Shown here: positions 12,635 to 25,208 of the stretch, in pieces | How the letters are laid out: each line of letters starts with the position of its first letter | How positions within the stretch are numbered: the stretch's first letter is position 1 | NCBI GenBank assembly: GCA_030247885.1 | Contig: JAPDRO010000004.1 | Span: 310,001-374,000, forward strand | DNA length: 64,000 nucleotides | From: Taxawa tesnikishii (nom. ined.) | Taxonomy: Eukaryota > Ascomycota > Dothideomycetes > Dothideales | Direction of reading: 5' to 3' | The notes under the pieces: model-generated | What the model was told of the DNA's origin: nothing | Seen by the model: the letters and a program-made list of their open reading frames with translations, nothing else | The model's database searches: none | Made by a program: the position numbers and the translations under genes

Positions 12635-12839
12635 TACTATGTCTGACCCAGGCCAGGCCTTCAAGGATGTGCTGTTCGTATGGCAATTGTACAGCAGCAC
12701 GGTGTTATGACGAGCTGATCGTTGTAATTCGCAATTATCAGGGACACGGTGGCAGAGCGCGGATCAGTAGTCTTTAAGTCTGGTCGTCGCACGAGGCATG
12801 GTATGGTTACAAAGCGAATCAGCTGCGAGGAGAGGCGGC

Positions 12840-12887
12840 GGGATTGTGTGATCCGGGATTGTGTGATCCGGGATTGCGTGGTCCGGG
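12840..12887. repeat. 15-bp tandem repeat, three copies
   Basis: Unit GGGATTGTGTGATCC occurs at 12840-12854 and 12855-12869; a third copy with two transitions is at 12870-12884. It sits about 210 bp upstream of the rhodopsin-domain gene start, so a regulatory role is possible but unsupported. Confidence 0.9.
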
Positions 12888-14053
12888 AGGTCTGAAGAGT
12901 GAATCTTGCGCCGCAATCTGAGGGAGAGATCAAGGAAGGAAGATCAAAGCATCCAATGGTTTCCAAGAGACGGCTCCCAAGCGATCTCCCTTCTCTTCTG
13001 CGCCCTTGCTGATCCTCTCCTGCTGTGTGGCAAGGTGTGTGACTCGCGTACCTGGTTCTCCTCAGGTAAACCTTCCCATCTTCGTACCGTGTGGGGTAAA
13101 TTTCATATGGGGATGGGGATAGCGCGCGCGAACCGCGGTCATTGCTTCTCACAAACGTTCCTTATAGGCCGGGGAAGAGGTGGCCAGGAGCTGTAGCCAA
13201 GTTTGCCCAGTGGATGATGATCTCCGATACGTAAACTGCTCGACCTCGGTTGGAGATGCGCCGCTCCCTGTTGGAGGAAAGCATGCGCTAAAACATATGA
13301 TCTGCCACTTGCACGCGCATGCGCAAGAAGTCGGACCGTCCATGTCTCAGCCATGTCTGTAAAGAGTATATACAACAGGAGTCGCAACCCATCGCCCAGA
13401 CGCCATTGCGATAATTGTGCATGTGCTGAAGCAATGGACGCTGCTAGACAGGAGGTCATGACAGAGGCCCGCTTTTCCCTCCCTTTCCGGACCGGAAAGT
13501 ATGTTTAAGACACTTGCACAGACCGCCACGGAACTGCGCCGGTCGGGTTTTCCGCTCCAGTGGAGTCCGGGGAGCAGTATGGAGTAAAGGCCCGAGCGGA
13601 CCAGTATGCAATTGATCTGAGCCCGAAGTAACGTGCAGTCTACAAAAGAGCTCTGTAGGACATTCTTGAAACCTCACATTGCATTGCACTCCAGGTCAGA
13701 AGATGCAATGATCGGACACCTCTCATGGGGTGTGCAGAAGCGACGGCAGCTAGGGAGCCTCAATTAAAGCCATGATGGTAAGTGGCTTGTCAGGATTAAG
13801 GTTAGAGGTGCCGCGACGATGCAGCCATGAACCTGTGCCACCTGGGAGCCTTTCGACAAGAGTTGCATTGACTCCCGTCAAGTGTTCGTCCTCGTCGCTG
13901 CAGCGCTTGCCGACCCGCGTCCGTCAGGATGGTTCAGGAACCACGTTCACACACCGTGCTCGACACGAATAGCTGGTTGGGTTCTTGGCTATCAGACCGC
14001 AGTACTAACGATGTCTAAGCTCCTTGTCATTCCGGCTCATGTCTTGACTGGCT

Positions 14054-14054
<1 letters not shown>

Positions 14055-14102
<48 letters not shown>
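14055..14102. repeat. (CT)24 microsatellite
   Basis: Uninterrupted CT dinucleotide run of 48 bases in the gene-free gap. It would make a length-polymorphic marker. Confidence 0.97.
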
Positions 14103-14108
<6 letters not shown>

Positions 14109-16061
14109 GATTTGAAGAGAAACAGTTGAACTGGGAGGCGGCACAACAAAGCTTGTATCAAACAAACACCGGATTTGACGCAAATGCTAAATGATCGCTT
14201 AGAGATTTACCCCTTGTTCTGATAGGAGCTCAACCGGCTTGCTTTTCAGGACAGCTAGAGACTGTCTCGGCTTGTAAAAACGTCCGTTTCACAGACGAAG
14301 CGACGCCCTGCGGAAGTCGCTTGTCTGAGCCCAGCGGACCTGAAGAAAGGAGTCATTTCCTTCCCCTGATGGGAAACGCAGTCTCGCAGCCGACAGCCTC
14401 TGTGTCCTCCTTGAGCGCTGTTGTTCCCTCAATTTGTTCCTGCTGCTATTGTGAAACCGAACTCGAATCGGAACGCAAGCAAACCCTCATTCGTAAAATC
14501 TTGCCATCCTCGCCCTCACCGCCTCGTCTCCTCGATGCAAGTCCCCAATCGCAGGATCCCCCACCTCGTCCTGAGGCGCCACATCTCCTAGCCGTACACG
14601 TACGTCTTTGACCAAGCAGATCCTCTCAGACGCCTCCATCATGTTGCCGGATAACGGGATCCCGATGTATGGATGGTCCTTGGTCACGTATGAGACGTTG
14701 GGGGTGATTTCCGGGACGCGAAGCACGGCATGATAGTTGTCAGTGTCTCGTGCTTCGCTCTGATTGTGAGTGCGAAGTCACGAAACTCGGTAATACTGCG
14801 AATACAAGGACGTCGATTGCAAGTCGGGAGAGAACTGGAATGGGCCTTCGCCTGAGCTGCAGTGGCTGGCTAGGCCACCTCTCGAGGGCATGAGGTTGGC
14901 GCTCCTGTCCCCTTGTTCGTGTTTTCGGAGACTCTGTACTCAGGCATGGCAGCTCTATATCAGAGGTGGTCAATGGACTTTTTAATGATTCTGCAGGCTC
15001 CATAGGCGCAACATAGGTGGGAGTACCGTGCTGCGCACACAGTCTCACAACAGACATTGGACGTGCAGACTCCGAAATGGTGAGCAAGACCCATGATAAA
15101 AGAAGAGCGTACTAGATGCTCTACTTTTCGAGATCAACCGGGTGACCTGCAATGATCTGCGGATCTTCGCTTTGCGGCTGATCAGTACGGAGAATCCTTC
15201 AGCCTTGCTGCACCACTGCCTAACTGAAAGCACGGCGGCTCAAATTGACATGGAGTCTCTTGACCTTGTCAGATACATATGACCAGGCTCTCATCGTTTT
15301 GCAGCTCTTGCAGCGCCGTAGAGTACGGTGGAGGCCAGAAGGAGTGGCGTTCCGATGCAGCCAACCGGATGGCTGAGCCCCTGCCCGCCCGAGCGAGGAG
15401 TCGCCCTTCAACCTCAATCAGCCACACCTACAGATAGTGTCTCGTGACGGATGGGTTTTGATGAAGCGAAAGTTACAAGGAGAGGACTGCACAGGAGATC
15501 GGACACTGGTTCCGACATTTGGCCAGTGTCGCGAATGATGCACCCACATTTGCAATGTTCACACGTTTCATCGACCATCAACCCGGTACGGTCACCGAAT
15601 GGCTTAAGCCTCCTGATCGGAACCGTCGTACATGGCGCGGTGTTCTTTGCAAGGAAGCAGTGCTGAGGTGTTTCTCTCAAGCGGTCCGGTCGGCGTACTT
15701 GGCTGCGTAGATCAGCGCTTTTTCGACAATCAACACCTCACTGAGGCTGAGCCCTGCAGTGCAACTGTGGAAATCGATGATCGTCTACCGAAATGACCTA
15801 CAAATGCAGCTCTTGTGGGAACCATCGACATTGTTGGCCTCAACGGATGCCCTGGCACTTAACGTCACTGGCTTACCATCAGATCAATGCATCCTGGACC
15901 TCAAGAACTGGTTCTTGATTTCCCCGACTAACCTCCAACTGCAAACAACTCTCTTCGATCAGGGAAACCACCAAAACCAATACGTTGTTTTATGTCGACG
16001 GTTCGCTCACCCACAAGAATGGCTACGGTCTACTACGATCAAGAAAAGAAGATTGCCGCTA

Positions 16062-18098
16062 TCACTCGGCCCGTCCCATCCCATCGCTCGCATAAGTACT
16101 CGCCCGTGACGGTCTCTCTAATAGTTCAATATCCTGTTTGACCTCCCAGGTGACCACAATCCCGTGAAGTCTCCGCTCTACATTGTCGGTGAGATATTCG
16201 CCGTAATCGATCGTCAAAGCGGACGCCCCTACCGCCACGGCGGCAAACGCAATTACAGCATACCATACGAACCTAAACCCGTTAACTGGATGGTGGTACA
16301 GCGCGGGGTGATGCGGTAGTTCGTTACCTGAAAGCTTCTGCGGCGGCCCAGGCGCGAGCATTGCCAACGGCAGCGATGATGCTCGGTGTCATCCCGGGCA
16401 CCAAGTTCAGCTTTCCGCCATCCGGATTTTTGTACAGAGATTCCATGGAGCTAGGAGGCAGGCCGGCTCCAAGAGCGGCAAGCGTGACGTGCTCGGGCAC
16501 GAACTGGGCAAGCTTGTTGTTGAGAATGGAAACGTAGATGGCTGTAGCAACGGCTGCACCGCCTGTGGAAATGGTCAGTCTGACCCTTGACGTCTGCGAA
16601 GGTACCTCGAGCATACCACTGCGGATACTCCCAAGCGCTCCCAGAGCGGCACCGATATCCTCTGATCGCAGTTCGAGTGGTGCGAGAGCAAGGCTGCATG
16701 TTTCGGTGATGCCGACGGAGAAGCATGCCATGAACATGAGCGCGACGCCTATTGCCTCTTCACCGGGATTGATCTGCGGCATAGCGACGGAGAAGGTAAG
16801 GAGGAGGAGGCAGCCGGACATCATGATCCGCTTGGATCTGCTGATGAACTGGCAGAGTACTATATATGGTCAGCAAACGTACAACTATTCTCGAGGGTTA
16901 CCAGGAACGCACCGCCGCCAATCGTCTGGCCTACGAGCGTGGCACTGCCGACAACGCACGCCAACCAGCCGTTATGTAAGGGCGTTGAGGGAAAGAGGTA
17001 CGTTATCTGCTGTGGCCAGAGGACGTTCATCGAGTAATAGACGCACGAGCCCACGGTCGCTGTGAGTACCATGGCTATGTATCCATTGCGCTTGAAGAGG
17101 TGCACGGGCAGCAGCGGATCTCCTTTGTGGGCGTAAAGGTCGTAAAGGACGAAGGCTGCCAGCGCCAGGAATCCGATTACTATGGTACTGATCACATGCG
17201 GAGATTTCCACGCATAGAGCTGGCCGCCCCAACTGAGCCCCATGATAAACAAAGAGAGACCTCCAACGAACAGTACGAAGCCAATGAAGTCCTGGCGCTT
17301 GATCTGATCCATCTTAGATCGGTTCTTATGGAGAAGATGGAAATCTGGAGGATGATAGAAAAAGAGGAACAGGATGATGGCCAGCCCCGAGACGATGATG
17401 TTGAGGTAATATGACCAACGCCATCCTGCTGTTGTGCCAGTGACCAGGGCTTGGGCGATGACGGGGCCGAAGCAGGCAATCCCGAAGCTAGAGAAGAAGA
17501 TCCCTGCGATCCAGAGAGGCCGGTGTTTGTTTGAGACCAGTTCTGAGATTGCCACGGTGAAGGAGATCTGAACAGCTCCGGCCAAACCGACCAGTATGTT
17601 GCCGCCGATAAGAGTACCTACGGATTGAGCAGTGGCGCCAACGATGCCACCGGTCAGGGCCAACGCATTGCCGCCCACAAAGAACCAGCGTCTGTTCCCA
17701 GTAAAGGAGGCGTTTTGACCAACATGCGGACTTGGAAGCGTACCTTCCAAAAATGTCCGACAAGCGTCCGACGATCAAAAGCCGATGGCCAGGCCCAGCG
17801 TGTATGAGAGCACAACCCAGGCAATATCAGCAGAGGGTCCGATGCTCTCACTGATGACGAGCAAGCTGTTCGACGGCATGATCCAGCCAAGATAGGTGCT
17901 GATGTTGCCCAAGCAGAGTGCAGCAACGGTGCCAACGAAGCCAGGCGAGAACCAGTATCGGGCTGGCAGCTGTCCACTTAAGGCGTCACGGTCGATCTCA
18001 AATGTGTCCGTGTGAATGGCCACATTTTGTGTCCTGCTTTGGCGAAAGGACTCAATGTCCGTCTTGAAGACATTGTCGGTGGTGTATTGGCTGACCAT
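16062..18098 (-). CDS. MFS transporter, TRI12/DHA2-like (14 helices)
   Basis: Efflux-type major facilitator of the TRI12 group, whose known members export toxins, siderophores or azoles. Supporting blocks: VLSYTLGLAIGF, LIVGRLSDIFGRRWFF across the first intron, GGNALALTGGIVGATA, SYYLNIIVSGLAI and SIRSGGAAVATAIYVSILNN near the end. Exons 18098-17744, 17691-16902, 16848-16617, 16562-16328 and 16272-16062; introns of 52, 53, 54 and 55 nt. One base is missing in the T4 run at 17777-17780 (minus reading) between IGF and LIVGR. With it the protein is 607 residues and the sum divides by three. The 54-nt intron at 16563-16616 keeps frame, so an unspliced reading looks deceptively open. No toxin or siderophore genes are adjacent, so the cargo is open. 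Confidence 0.87.
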
Positions 18099-19102
18099 AG
18101 TCGGTAGCGCTCAGTGTTTCGACAGAAAGAAGATGGCCGCGTAGTAGGTAGTGGGGTGGATCTTGAGGAGAAAACTTAGAAGGCGGACGCGCAGGCGGAT
18201 AGAGAGCTCTTCTGGATGCATGAGTGAAACAAACAGGGGTTCGATCATCCACGTTCAGCAGCTCGAGGTGGCTTGTTCTTAGACGTGCAAGGATGCGACT
18301 GTCAGGTGGCGATGACAGGAATAGCTGCAAGGGTCCTAAATCAGGTCAGACTGGTGTTGATGGAGGAAGACAAGGTAGACTCACAGGAGATCGCGGCTGT
18401 TCAGGGCCAGCCGTTTGCAGAAACGGCTTTCTGCTCGCCTTACAAGGGCAAGTGCGACATCAACTAGCGCCATAGCGATAGGCAGCTGCACCATTGATGC
18501 ATGTGCGCTGCAAAAACATATGGCAAGGGTTGCGACAAGCCCGGTGACACAGCATGAGCGTCATAGTTTGCGACTGGTGAGAAGCTGTACAAAGACTGAA
18601 CCCAGGCCTTCCGTTGCCTCCGAGACCAAACCTTTTTTGGAATTTGTTGAACGAGATGAAGATGCAGCGAAGATCAATGAAGCGAGGTCAAGCTGGGTAT
18701 CAAGACCTCCATCTCATTCAAAATGGTCGTCTGACCAGCAACGAAGAAGGGAAAACCGTCCAGCGAGAGGGCGCCATTTGCTGCTCGTCGGTAGTTTGTG
18801 AATGAACGAACAATCTGCAGCGGGGTTCTTCTCCTCTGCTCAAGCATGCGGTATAAGATGGAGAAAGAGAACGAACGCGAGGGATACACGGACTGTGGTG
18901 TCTAACGTTGTTCCGTTTCATTAGCTGCGTCTTCCGTTTGCCTCATACACAGATCGTAATTATAACAAGATATACAATTTTGAAAAGGCAGATGGCATCG
19001 CATGTTCGCCGGCTCCAAACGCTCCGTGTTAACCCAAATGCAGACCAGGTGTAAGAATACAACGAATGTACTCATCTCACGTATTCACATCTCCATCCCA
19101 CC
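18099..19102. other. Intergenic
   Basis: Promoter side of the TRI12-like gene and 3' side of the amino-acid transporter. No recognised gene. Confidence 0.55.
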
Positions 19103-21276
19103 CTACGCAAGCCCCAACTTCTCCTTGGGCACGAAATTGAACCCAGTCGCAACAATGGCAAGTATCGAACTGACAACAATGAGGGCCCAATTGCCGAATC
19201 TCTCAGCACGTGGAATCTCGTTTCCGAAGATCTTGAGATGGAAGGCAAGCGGCAGGATGATACAGATGGTGAAGCAAGCGACGGAGCCGAGCAGGGACAT
19301 GATGCGGTCGAAATCTGGGACGAGGATGGCGAGAACGACGAAGAGGACAGTGCATACGATACGGATGGTGGCTTTGAGAAGTCCACGGTTGAAGCCGTTC
19401 ATGCCGATCAGACTACTGTTGGGACTGATGGCACGGACGTCGAGGCCGAGAAGGATTTCGAGGGTACTGACGATGGGACGGGCGCTGTAGGTGGGAAGTT
19501 GATTAGCTTGACCGTTGTGGTAAGACGAGTGAGAGGAGATGGGGAAGGGGAGAGGGATGTACTTCAGTGGGATCTTGGTCAGAGGGATAATGGCAACGCA
19601 GATGACGATAAAGACGGAGAGGAAGTTCGGGTAGCCGTCTGTGCGCAGAATGTTGGAGGTGACCTCGTCGCGCACGCCATCGCCGAACATGAGGAGGCCG
19701 ACGACGGCCATGAATGCGTCCAATGTGGCCTAAGAGGAATCCATGTTAGCATTGATGCTATTTTCCGGTAGATGAAGACGCCAAACGTACGGTGAAGGAA
19801 TAGGTGATATTGACACCTTTGCGGTACTTGTACGGATGCCGCATGTCACGGTATATATTGGGAAAGACGCTGTGTCCGCCCCACGGCGACATAAGAAGAC
19901 CAAAACTCAGAGGAACGGTCCCCCAGTTCGCAGGGAAAAGGTATGTTTTCGCGGGCTCGCGAAGGGATCCAGGTTGTTGCGGCTTGATGAGGCCATCGAT
20001 GAGAACGGCGGCCACGATTCCAAAACAAGACAGGATACCCAGAACGCTAGTGAAGCTGAGCAGGCGCAGTGGCATAAACGCCAAAGGAACGAGAATAATA
20101 CCACAAACGATCTTCCACTCAGTAACGCCCCAGCCGGGTACAAGCGCATCCAAGCTGTCGGCAAAGAGCACAACAAGCGCAACACAGGTGGCGATGAGCT
20201 CCAGACTAAACAGTATGCTAGTGGCGATCCGTGCCTTGGATCCAAAGGAAACGAACGCCAGATCCGCAAAGGTGATGAGCGAGTTGTCCACGTCCAGGCA
20301 CTTTGCGAGCAGCTTGGCCGTATATTGCGTCGTGACAGCAGCGAAGACGAAGAAGAGACCGCCGACAACCCAACCGGAGTACTTCATAGCGAGGGGAAGC
20401 GCGAGGAGACCGACACCAATCAGAACGTTAACGGAGTTGAAGATGGTTTGGTAGATGGTAGATTGGCCGACAACCACGTTGATCACCTTGCCATCATCCT
20501 CTTCAATCCGCTTGACCAACAGTGGCTCCCTCTCCTTGTCCGGCTCTGTCACTCCGGCCATCTGCTGTTGTCTGAACAACCGCCCTGCATGGCGCATAGA
20601 TGACTCGTTCACTCTTGATGCGAGACTTCCATATGTAGTACCATAGCTGCCGCCAAAAGGGGATGCAAGTTGAGGCTCGATCTGAAATATGCTGTCTCCC
20701 CGTACGCTGGATTCGGCACGTCCGCGGATGGTGTCGTGGGCTGCCTCGGAGGGCCCTTCTTCATCTATGACATTTTCCGACGGCCTCCTGCCCTCGCTCT
20801 CCAGTGCTGTTCTCAAGAGTGATCTGTGGTCCTTCGGTGTCCCTTCGGTGTCTTGTCTGCTAAAATCCTGTTCGTCGTCTTCGCCTCCTTCAAAAACGAA
20901 CGATTGCCGCACTGGGGCAATCTCGTAGAAGCCTGCTGCACGCTGCCATGATCGCGCGAAGTTGTCTATGCTATTCACACCACCGGCGTGTCGGAGAGAG
21001 GTTATGCGCATGGACATGGATGATCTATCGCGGGTTATTAGCATGGAGTTCTGCATTGCATATATCAATAGCTGTACTGTTCAGCTAGCGCTCTGCCCAC
21101 CTTCTGTTTCTGAGATTGTGGAATCGCTGTTCATCTTCGGCAGTGTGTTCGTGCTCTGGGTGGACACTCTCTTCGTCCCAGTGTATGCGTGTTCCACCTG
21201 AACCTGCTGAACCTCTCCTTCCTCCCCTTTCGTAGTCGGTCCAGTTGGCCGGTATCGATGGTCTTCCGTTAGGCAT
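19103..21276 (-). CDS. Vacuolar amino-acid transporter, AVT1-like (AAAP family)
   Basis: Probable vacuolar H+/amino-acid transporter of the AAAP/SLC36 type. The first 250 residues are hydrophilic and Ser/Glu-rich (HAGGVNSIDNFARSWQRAAG is the conserved fungal block), then about eleven helices start at STIYQTIFNSVNVLIGVGLL. The motif LLMSPWGGHSVFPNIYRDM and the helix FMAVVGLLMFGDGV are typical. Exons 21276-21101, 21050-19791, 19729-19563 and 19484-19103; introns of 50, 61 and 78 nt. The first junction only keeps frame if one G is missing at the donor (GG at 21099-21102 region), in line with other breaks in the window. With it the protein has 661 residues. The 78-nt last intron is a multiple of three and could be retained, but IPLNARPIVSTLEILLGL across the splice fits the family. 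Confidence 0.87.
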
Positions 21277-22729
21277 CTCGGAATGCGTTCAAGGTGATTT
21301 CAGGAAACCGCAACCCAGGGTCTCCTGTCACCCAGTTGGCTCAAATAGGAGGAAACAGAGAAGAAAAATGCGGTCAAGGATGCTGTAAAAGCAAAGGATA
21401 CAGGCTCCAGATCCACAATATGGTTTGCGCTACAGCAAAAGGGTCTTCTGACCGGGGTGTGCTCTAGCGCTTGCAGCGACGGTTGCGGACGCTACAATGC
21501 TCGACAGTCGGGGTGTTTACTGCTCCTTCCCGGTAGATGTAGTTGGCGTTTCAACGCAACAGAAGGCTAGAAGTGTGAGGTAGGCAGAGGAGTGCGGAAT
21601 ATTTGCAGTGTGTAAGAGCGCGCGTCAGAGATGGCAAGCGAATTGCTTATCTACTTACGTCAATTTACTTCTGGAAAGGATGCACGAAATTTCCGAGCCG
21701 GTTGTTTACGAAGCCAGCCAGAGATCAGGGCTTGTGCATTAGCCTCGAGAAAAAGAGGGCTGCTGATCGAGATAACGGGGAGCGTCAGAGATCATGCGCG
21801 CAGTGCGAGCGGTGCGGTGCGGTGTCAGTCCGTGGCGAGTTCCTGCGGCTGAATGCGGTGCATGCTTCACCCATTGCGAGAAGACAAGGCGGGTGATGTT
21901 TGGTATAGACGGAGTATTGCGGCTCAGATAAGTCTAAAACAACGTAGTAGGTCACTCTCCGCAAATCTGCTGTTTCTGTTACGTCCAGTTTTCCCTGTGG
22001 CCAGTGTGTCAGTGTCTCCATATCCGCTCCAAGCGCACCAAGCGCAGAGGCTCTGCTCTCCGCCAGTGATTCGAGGGTCGGCAGATCGAGCCTTAGGCGC
22101 GCGTCTATCGGCGTTTCCCTGGGCGAATATGGCCTTGACAGAAAGTCGTTTTCGTTGCCGAAGACGAAGCATCTGGCACCGCCTCGCGCTTTCGATGGAA
22201 GCACGAGTGAGCGGATTGCAGGACTTCTCCAGGCTGTTTGCTGCAAGACGCAGTAGCAACTGTCACTTCACGCTTTGAAGCAGACAGGCAGAAGAATGTA
22301 CTCAGTACCTTGCTACAACCAATTGACCATTGTAATTGGCATTTTTGCCAGCGTAACCACTGCCGTGTGTTCCTTTCCCTTTCCGCTTTGGCTCGGCTGT
22401 GGCTGAGGGAGTGACGCACAGCGAAAACTTCAGCCCACTGCCCAACCTGCAGCGTTGAGACGTCTCGGTGTCCTCTTCTTTGTGTGCGTGCCTGCTTGCT
22501 TACCAGTCACCGGCTACTGTCTCGTGCAGCGAAGTAGTGACTCAAAGAATCCTGTAAGCGCCGTCTGCTGCAGCCTGCCATTGCATTACTTTGCATTGCT
22601 TTGCATTCGCCCTTCCCGCCCCGCAGTTGCCCGTCCCGTCAAATAAAATCCCACCGCCCTTTGCGATTCTTCCTCCGTCAAACATCCCGCTTACACCTTG
22701 CAGTTCGCACGACAGACGTCTTCGCCAAC
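21277..22729. other. Divergent promoter region (transporter / eRF1)
   Basis: About 1.45 kb between two divergently transcribed genes. Small open frames only. The last 100 bases before 22730 are pyrimidine-rich, a plausible leader of the eRF1 mRNA. Confidence 0.6.
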
Positions 22730-24090
22730 ATGAGCGCGCCTCAGCCGAACGAAGCTGAGAAGAACATTGAAATATGGAAGGTGAAGAAGCTTATCAAGCG
22801 GCTTGAAGCCGCCCGTGGTAATGGCACGAGCATGATTTCTCTCATCATCCGTAAGTACAACAAGCCCAGCACAGAAGGCGGGAACGTCGCTGATTTGTTA
22901 CAGCGCCCAAGGATCAGATCTCGCGAGCGGCAAAGATGTTAGCTGAAGAATTTGGCACTGCCTCCAACATCAAGTCTCGTGTTAACCGTCTCTCCGTTCT
23001 TTCAGCCATCACTTCTACTCAGCAACGTCTTAAGCTGTACAACAAGGTTCCTCCAAACGGCCTAGTGATCTACTGTGGTGAAATCATCACGTCAGAAGGC
23101 AAAGAACGAAAGATCAACATTGATTTCGAGCCATTCAAACCCATCAATACCTCGCTCTATCTTTGTGACAACAAGTTCCATACTGAGGCCTTGAGCGAGC
23201 TTTTGGAATCAGACCAAGCCTTCGGATTCATCATCATGGATGGTAACGGAGCGCTCTTTGGTACTCTGAGCGGCAACACTCGCGACATCAAGCAGAAGTT
23301 CTCCGTCGATCTGCCAAAGAAGCACGGAAGAGGTGGACAGTCAGCCCTGCGTTTCGCCCGTCTTCGTGAAGAAAAGCGACACAATTACGTCCGCAAGGTT
23401 GCTGAAGTTGCCGTGCAGAACTTCATCACTAACGACAAGGTTAACGTTGCTGGGCTCATTCTTGCTGGTTCGGCCGATTTCAAAAACGACCTCAACCAGT
23501 CCGACATGTTTGATCAGCGTCTGCAGGCCAAGGTCATCAAGGTTGTCGATGTATCTTACGGTGGTGAGAACGGCTTCAACCAGGCCATCGAGTTGGCTGG
23601 AGAGACCCTGAGCAACGTCAAGTTCATCCAGGAGAAAAAGCTCATCAACACCTACTTTGACGAAATTGCCCAAGACACCGGCAAGGTCTGCTATGGTGTT
23701 GAAGATACTCTGAAGGCACTTGAACTGGGTGCTTGCGAGACTCTGATCGTCTTCGAGAACCTGGAAGTCACCCGCTGGACCTTGAAGTCTTCCTCCGGCA
23801 GCGAGGTCATTTTGCACACCACAAAGGTTCAGGAGAAGGACCGTTCCCTGTTCATGGACAAGGAGACCGGTCAGGAAATGGAAGTGGTTGACCAGATGCC
23901 TATGCTGGAATGGCTGGCAGAGAAGTACCGCGACTTTGGTGCCACTCTGGAGTTTGTTAGCGACCGTTCCAGTGAGGGCAACCAGTTCGTCATGGGCTTT
24001 GGTGGTATCGGTGCCATTCTCCGCTACAAGGTCAACTTCGAACAGCTTGCCGAGGTCGATGAGGACGATGATGAATTCTACGACGATTGA
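22730..24090 (+). CDS. sup45: Peptide chain release factor eRF1 (Sup45)
   Basis: Class-1 release factor that reads all three stop codons in the ribosomal A site and triggers peptide release with eRF3. One intron, 22851-22903 (53 nt, GTAAGT to TACAG), splices SLII to PPKDQ. Domain 1 has NIKS (62-65) and YLCDNKF (126-132) for stop recognition; domain 2 has the GGQ loop (HGRGGQ, 184-186); domain 3 binds eRF3 and ends in an acidic tail ([10 protein letters not shown]). The 435-residue length matches yeast Sup45 and no frame break occurs. The stop is TGA followed by C, the leakiest context, and the downstream frame stays open into a spliceable 3'-UTR intron (next feature), suggesting autoregulation. 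Confidence 0.98.
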
Positions 24091-24467
24091 CAATTTGATA
24101 CCCTCGCACTGAGCGAGGCGCCCATTCCAGACAACTCTACAAAGGGTAGCCTGACGGCGTCTCGCGTGCAGCACGCGAACAGTGCTGCTCCTGCTCCGGC
24201 GGAGAAGGAGAAGAAAGCGGTACGAGCTGTGGTCCGCGAGTACGAATATGGTGCGGCGTCAAGTCCCGCAGGTGTTCACGCAGATCCAATGGTACGTTCG
24301 CGATTCGACGTTGATCTTGTCCGTAGTGGCTGACTGATTCCTTACAGTCTCAAATCCCTCGGACTGTTCTCACTGGAGGTTCGAAGGGTCATACTCAAAC
24401 GAGGCGAAGGCTTTCGCGAGCGCCGGCTGCCCCAAGCCCCTTACGAGCCTGTCTAATGCAAGACTGA
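24091..24467 (+). promoter_or_regulatory. Post-stop open frame with 3'-UTR intron of the eRF1 mRNA
   Basis: Directly after the eRF1 TGA the same frame runs without stop for 67 codons to a donor GTACGT at 24292. The intron 24292-24347 (56 nt) has the branch consensus GCTGAC (24329) and ends CTTACAG. After splicing the frame stays open for 39 codons to TGA at 24465. If unspliced, a stop comes at 24331. The predicted tail is Ala/Lys/Arg-rich (for example APAEKEKKAVRAVVREYEYG). The junction lies 201 nt beyond the normal stop, far enough to mark the mRNA for NMD in organisms that use 3'-UTR introns as a cue. Splicing and readthrough are inferred. Confidence 0.55.
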
Positions 24468-25208
24468 GATGGCGGCTAAACGACTGATCTAATGCAGCCG
24501 AGAAAGAATGGGTGGCTTAGCTTGGCACTCTTAGCCCTGGCCCCCCTGCAGTCCTTAGAGTCCTGAAAGTGTTGTCTGCTTTTGCTCTGCTGCTGCTTAC
24601 TTTTGGCTAGTCAAGGAAGTGGAGGGATGTCGCAACCTGTTACGACTGAGGGTCTAGCTATCAATTAGTACAAGAAATTGCTACCGTGTCATGCTTGCTG
24701 TTCTCTGGAAACCATCCAATTCCGCAGATATTCCTTGTCGGGACAATTCTTCGTCACGCCGCTGATCTTCGAATTGAGGGTCTCCATCGTGCTTCTGTCT
24801 TAGGTGATGAGAAAGTGTTCCCTGGGAGGATCTCACTTCACAGACGCGTGACCTTGTGATGTAACCGTGTTGGCCCTGCAGACTCTACTTTGCACACAAT
24901 GACGCGTCACGTAATCTTGGTTCCTGTCAATACCGTTGTCTTGGGCTTTTGAAAGCGCGCCTTCATCGTGGATGTTGAAAGAAAGTTGCGGAGCTAATCC
25001 ACCACTTTTTCTCCTACGCCCTCGACAACAACCAACCGCCAACTCACCCGCGCCCGTCATCGCTGTTGCTGCCATTGCTCGTACACTGTCACGCTCATTA
25101 GGAAACGCGACATTGCTTTCTTACGTGTGGGAGAATTACTTGATGTGCAAGATCTAGGGGTCGATCTTTCGTTCTGGTTCGTGTGACGAAGCCCGTGGGT
25201 TACCCACA
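24468..25208. other. Intergenic; promoter of prephenate dehydratase
   Basis: The 3' end of the eRF1 transcript probably lies on the left. No recognised gene. Confidence 0.55.

Larger units (their letters stand above)
12635..16061. other. 3.4-kb gene-free stretch
   Basis: No convincing gene. Many 60-160 codon frames occur on both strands without recognisable domains; the least noise-like are minus-strand pieces at 14487-14726 and 14740-15087, which I cannot identify. It holds a 15-bp tandem repeat (12840) and a CT microsatellite (14055). The left end is the promoter of the rhodopsin-domain gene. Confidence 0.5.

Noticed and set aside
6368-18098. Secondary-metabolite cluster (DUF1772 plus two MFS genes)
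   Set aside because: No polyketide synthase, peptide synthetase, terpene cyclase or tailoring genes are present between them, and the gap of 3.4 kb separates the second transporter.
23341-24174. 277-codon minus-strand open frame over eRF1
   Set aside because: Antisense to a highly conserved gene and explained by its codon usage; no recognisable features.
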